Shown piece after piece: positions 5,832-6,190 of a stretch of DNA of 6,190 nucleotides. The stretch is from contig SKTG01000222.1 of NCBI GenBank assembly GCA_007118045.1, positions 1 to 6,190 of the forward strand, in the 5' to 3' direction. The stretch's first letter is position 1. Each line of letters opens with the position of its first letter. This stretch comes from Nitriliruptoraceae bacterium. GTDB lineage: Bacteria; Actinomycetota; Nitriliruptoria; Nitriliruptorales; Nitriliruptoraceae. The translations under genes were made by a program, and so were the position numbers. The notes under the pieces were generated by a model. It was given only the letters and a program-made list of their open reading frames with translations. It did not search any database and had not been told where the DNA came from.

Positions 5832-6173
5832 ATGTCCGCCGAGGTCCCGCCCGAGGTCGACGCCCAGCGGCGTCGGATCGTGGCTGAGCTCGGACAGCTC
5901 GGGTTCACCCTCCCCGGTTCGATCGTGACCCGCACCGTGACCTGCGGACGGGCCACCTGCGGGTGCGCGAGCGATCCCGAACAGCGGCACGGGCCCTACA
6001 TCCAGTGGTCACGCACCGTCAAGGGCCGCACCGTGTCCAAGATGCTCACCGTGGAGCAGCTCGAGACCTACCAGCCCTGGATCGACAACGGGCGCCGGCT
6101 ACGCGAGCTCGCCCACCAGCTCGAAACGCTGTCGTTGGAGGCCATGCGCACCGCTGAAGGCTGGAACAGCTAA
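5832..6173 (+). CDS. DUF6788-like small Cys-motif protein, mobile-element associated
   Basis: An intact 113-residue protein. The start at ATG 5832 has AAGG (5822-5825) six bases upstream; the open frame extends to 5625, but that part overlaps the transposase. Residues 20-30 (LGQLGFTLPGS) lead into a probable zinc-binding or folding motif, VTCGRATCGCASDPEQRHGP, with Cys38, Cys43, Cys45 and His53. Then come YIQWSRTVKGRTVSKMLT (about 56-73) and a C-terminal helical part (YQPWIDNGRRLRELAHQLET). This order (L-P-G-S, C-G-x-x-x-C-x-C, H-G-P-Y, a Trp-x-Arg strand, W-I-D-N-x-R-x-L-R) is how I remember the DUF6788 family, whose function is unknown and which occurs near transposases. Here it diverges from the DUF4277 transposase across a shared promoter region, suggesting both belong to one element. 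A role in DNA binding or transposition control is inference. It looks undamaged although its transposase partner is broken. Confidence 0.75.
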   Translation: MSAEVPPEVDAQRRRIVAELGQLGFTLPGSIVTRTVTCGRATCGCASDPEQRHGPYIQWSRTVKGRTVSKMLTVEQLETYQPWIDNGRRLRELAHQLETLSLEAMRTAEGWNS

Positions 6174-6190
6174 ATCAGCCGAAGCCTCTC

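Noticed and set aside
1..6190. tRNA, rRNA, riboswitch or CRISPR array
   Set aside because: No clover-leaf signatures, conserved rRNA blocks or regularly spaced direct repeats were seen on either strand.

Overview
This is a 6.2-kb stretch of very GC-rich DNA, almost certainly from a high-GC Actinomycetota chromosome. GTG starts are common, Shine-Dalgarno sites are strong, and several families point the same way: a DosR/DevR-like response regulator, the start of a SARP/AfsR-type activator, a universal stress protein remnant and a DUF4277 (IS1634-type) transposase. The genus cannot be fixed from the sequence alone.

Layout, left to right. (1) A leftward small gene of unknown function (41-397) faces a rightward pair across a 205-bp gap. 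The gap holds a perfect 15-bp inverted repeat (463-477 / 506-520). (2) The rightward pair is a tiny protein (603-803) that looks like an isolated two-helix dimerisation domain of a DevS-type histidine kinase with the phosphoacceptor histidine replaced by Leu, followed by a complete NarL/DosR-type response regulator (872-1537). (3) A PAS-PAS-HisKA-HATPase sensor kinase (1542-3047) converges on the regulator with only 4 bp between their stop codons. (4) Diverging from the kinase is the C-terminal half of a universal stress protein, frameshifted and without its N-terminus (about 3281-3501). (5) A CPBP (CAAX/Abi-type) intramembrane protease gene runs leftward (3561-4619). (6) A small acidic protein gene runs rightward (4916-5161). 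(7) The right end is mobile-element debris. The first ~34 codons of a SARP regulator are fused, tail to tail, to the first ~99 codons of a DUF4277 transposase, so both are truncated at one junction near 5429-5438. An intact DUF6788-like small Cys-motif gene (5832-6173) diverges from the transposase.

How the parts may work together. Sensor kinase, DosR-like regulator and a universal stress gene are the ingredients of an actinobacterial redox/dormancy-type response. The PAS kinase is of the HisKA class, whereas NarL/DosR regulators normally pair with HisKA_3 kinases. The only HisKA_3-like protein here is the 66-residue, histidine-less one directly upstream of the regulator. That arrangement, with the inverted repeat in front of it, is the most unusual part of the window: either a domesticated pseudo-kinase fragment that modulates the regulator, or the last remnant of a lost DevS-like partner.
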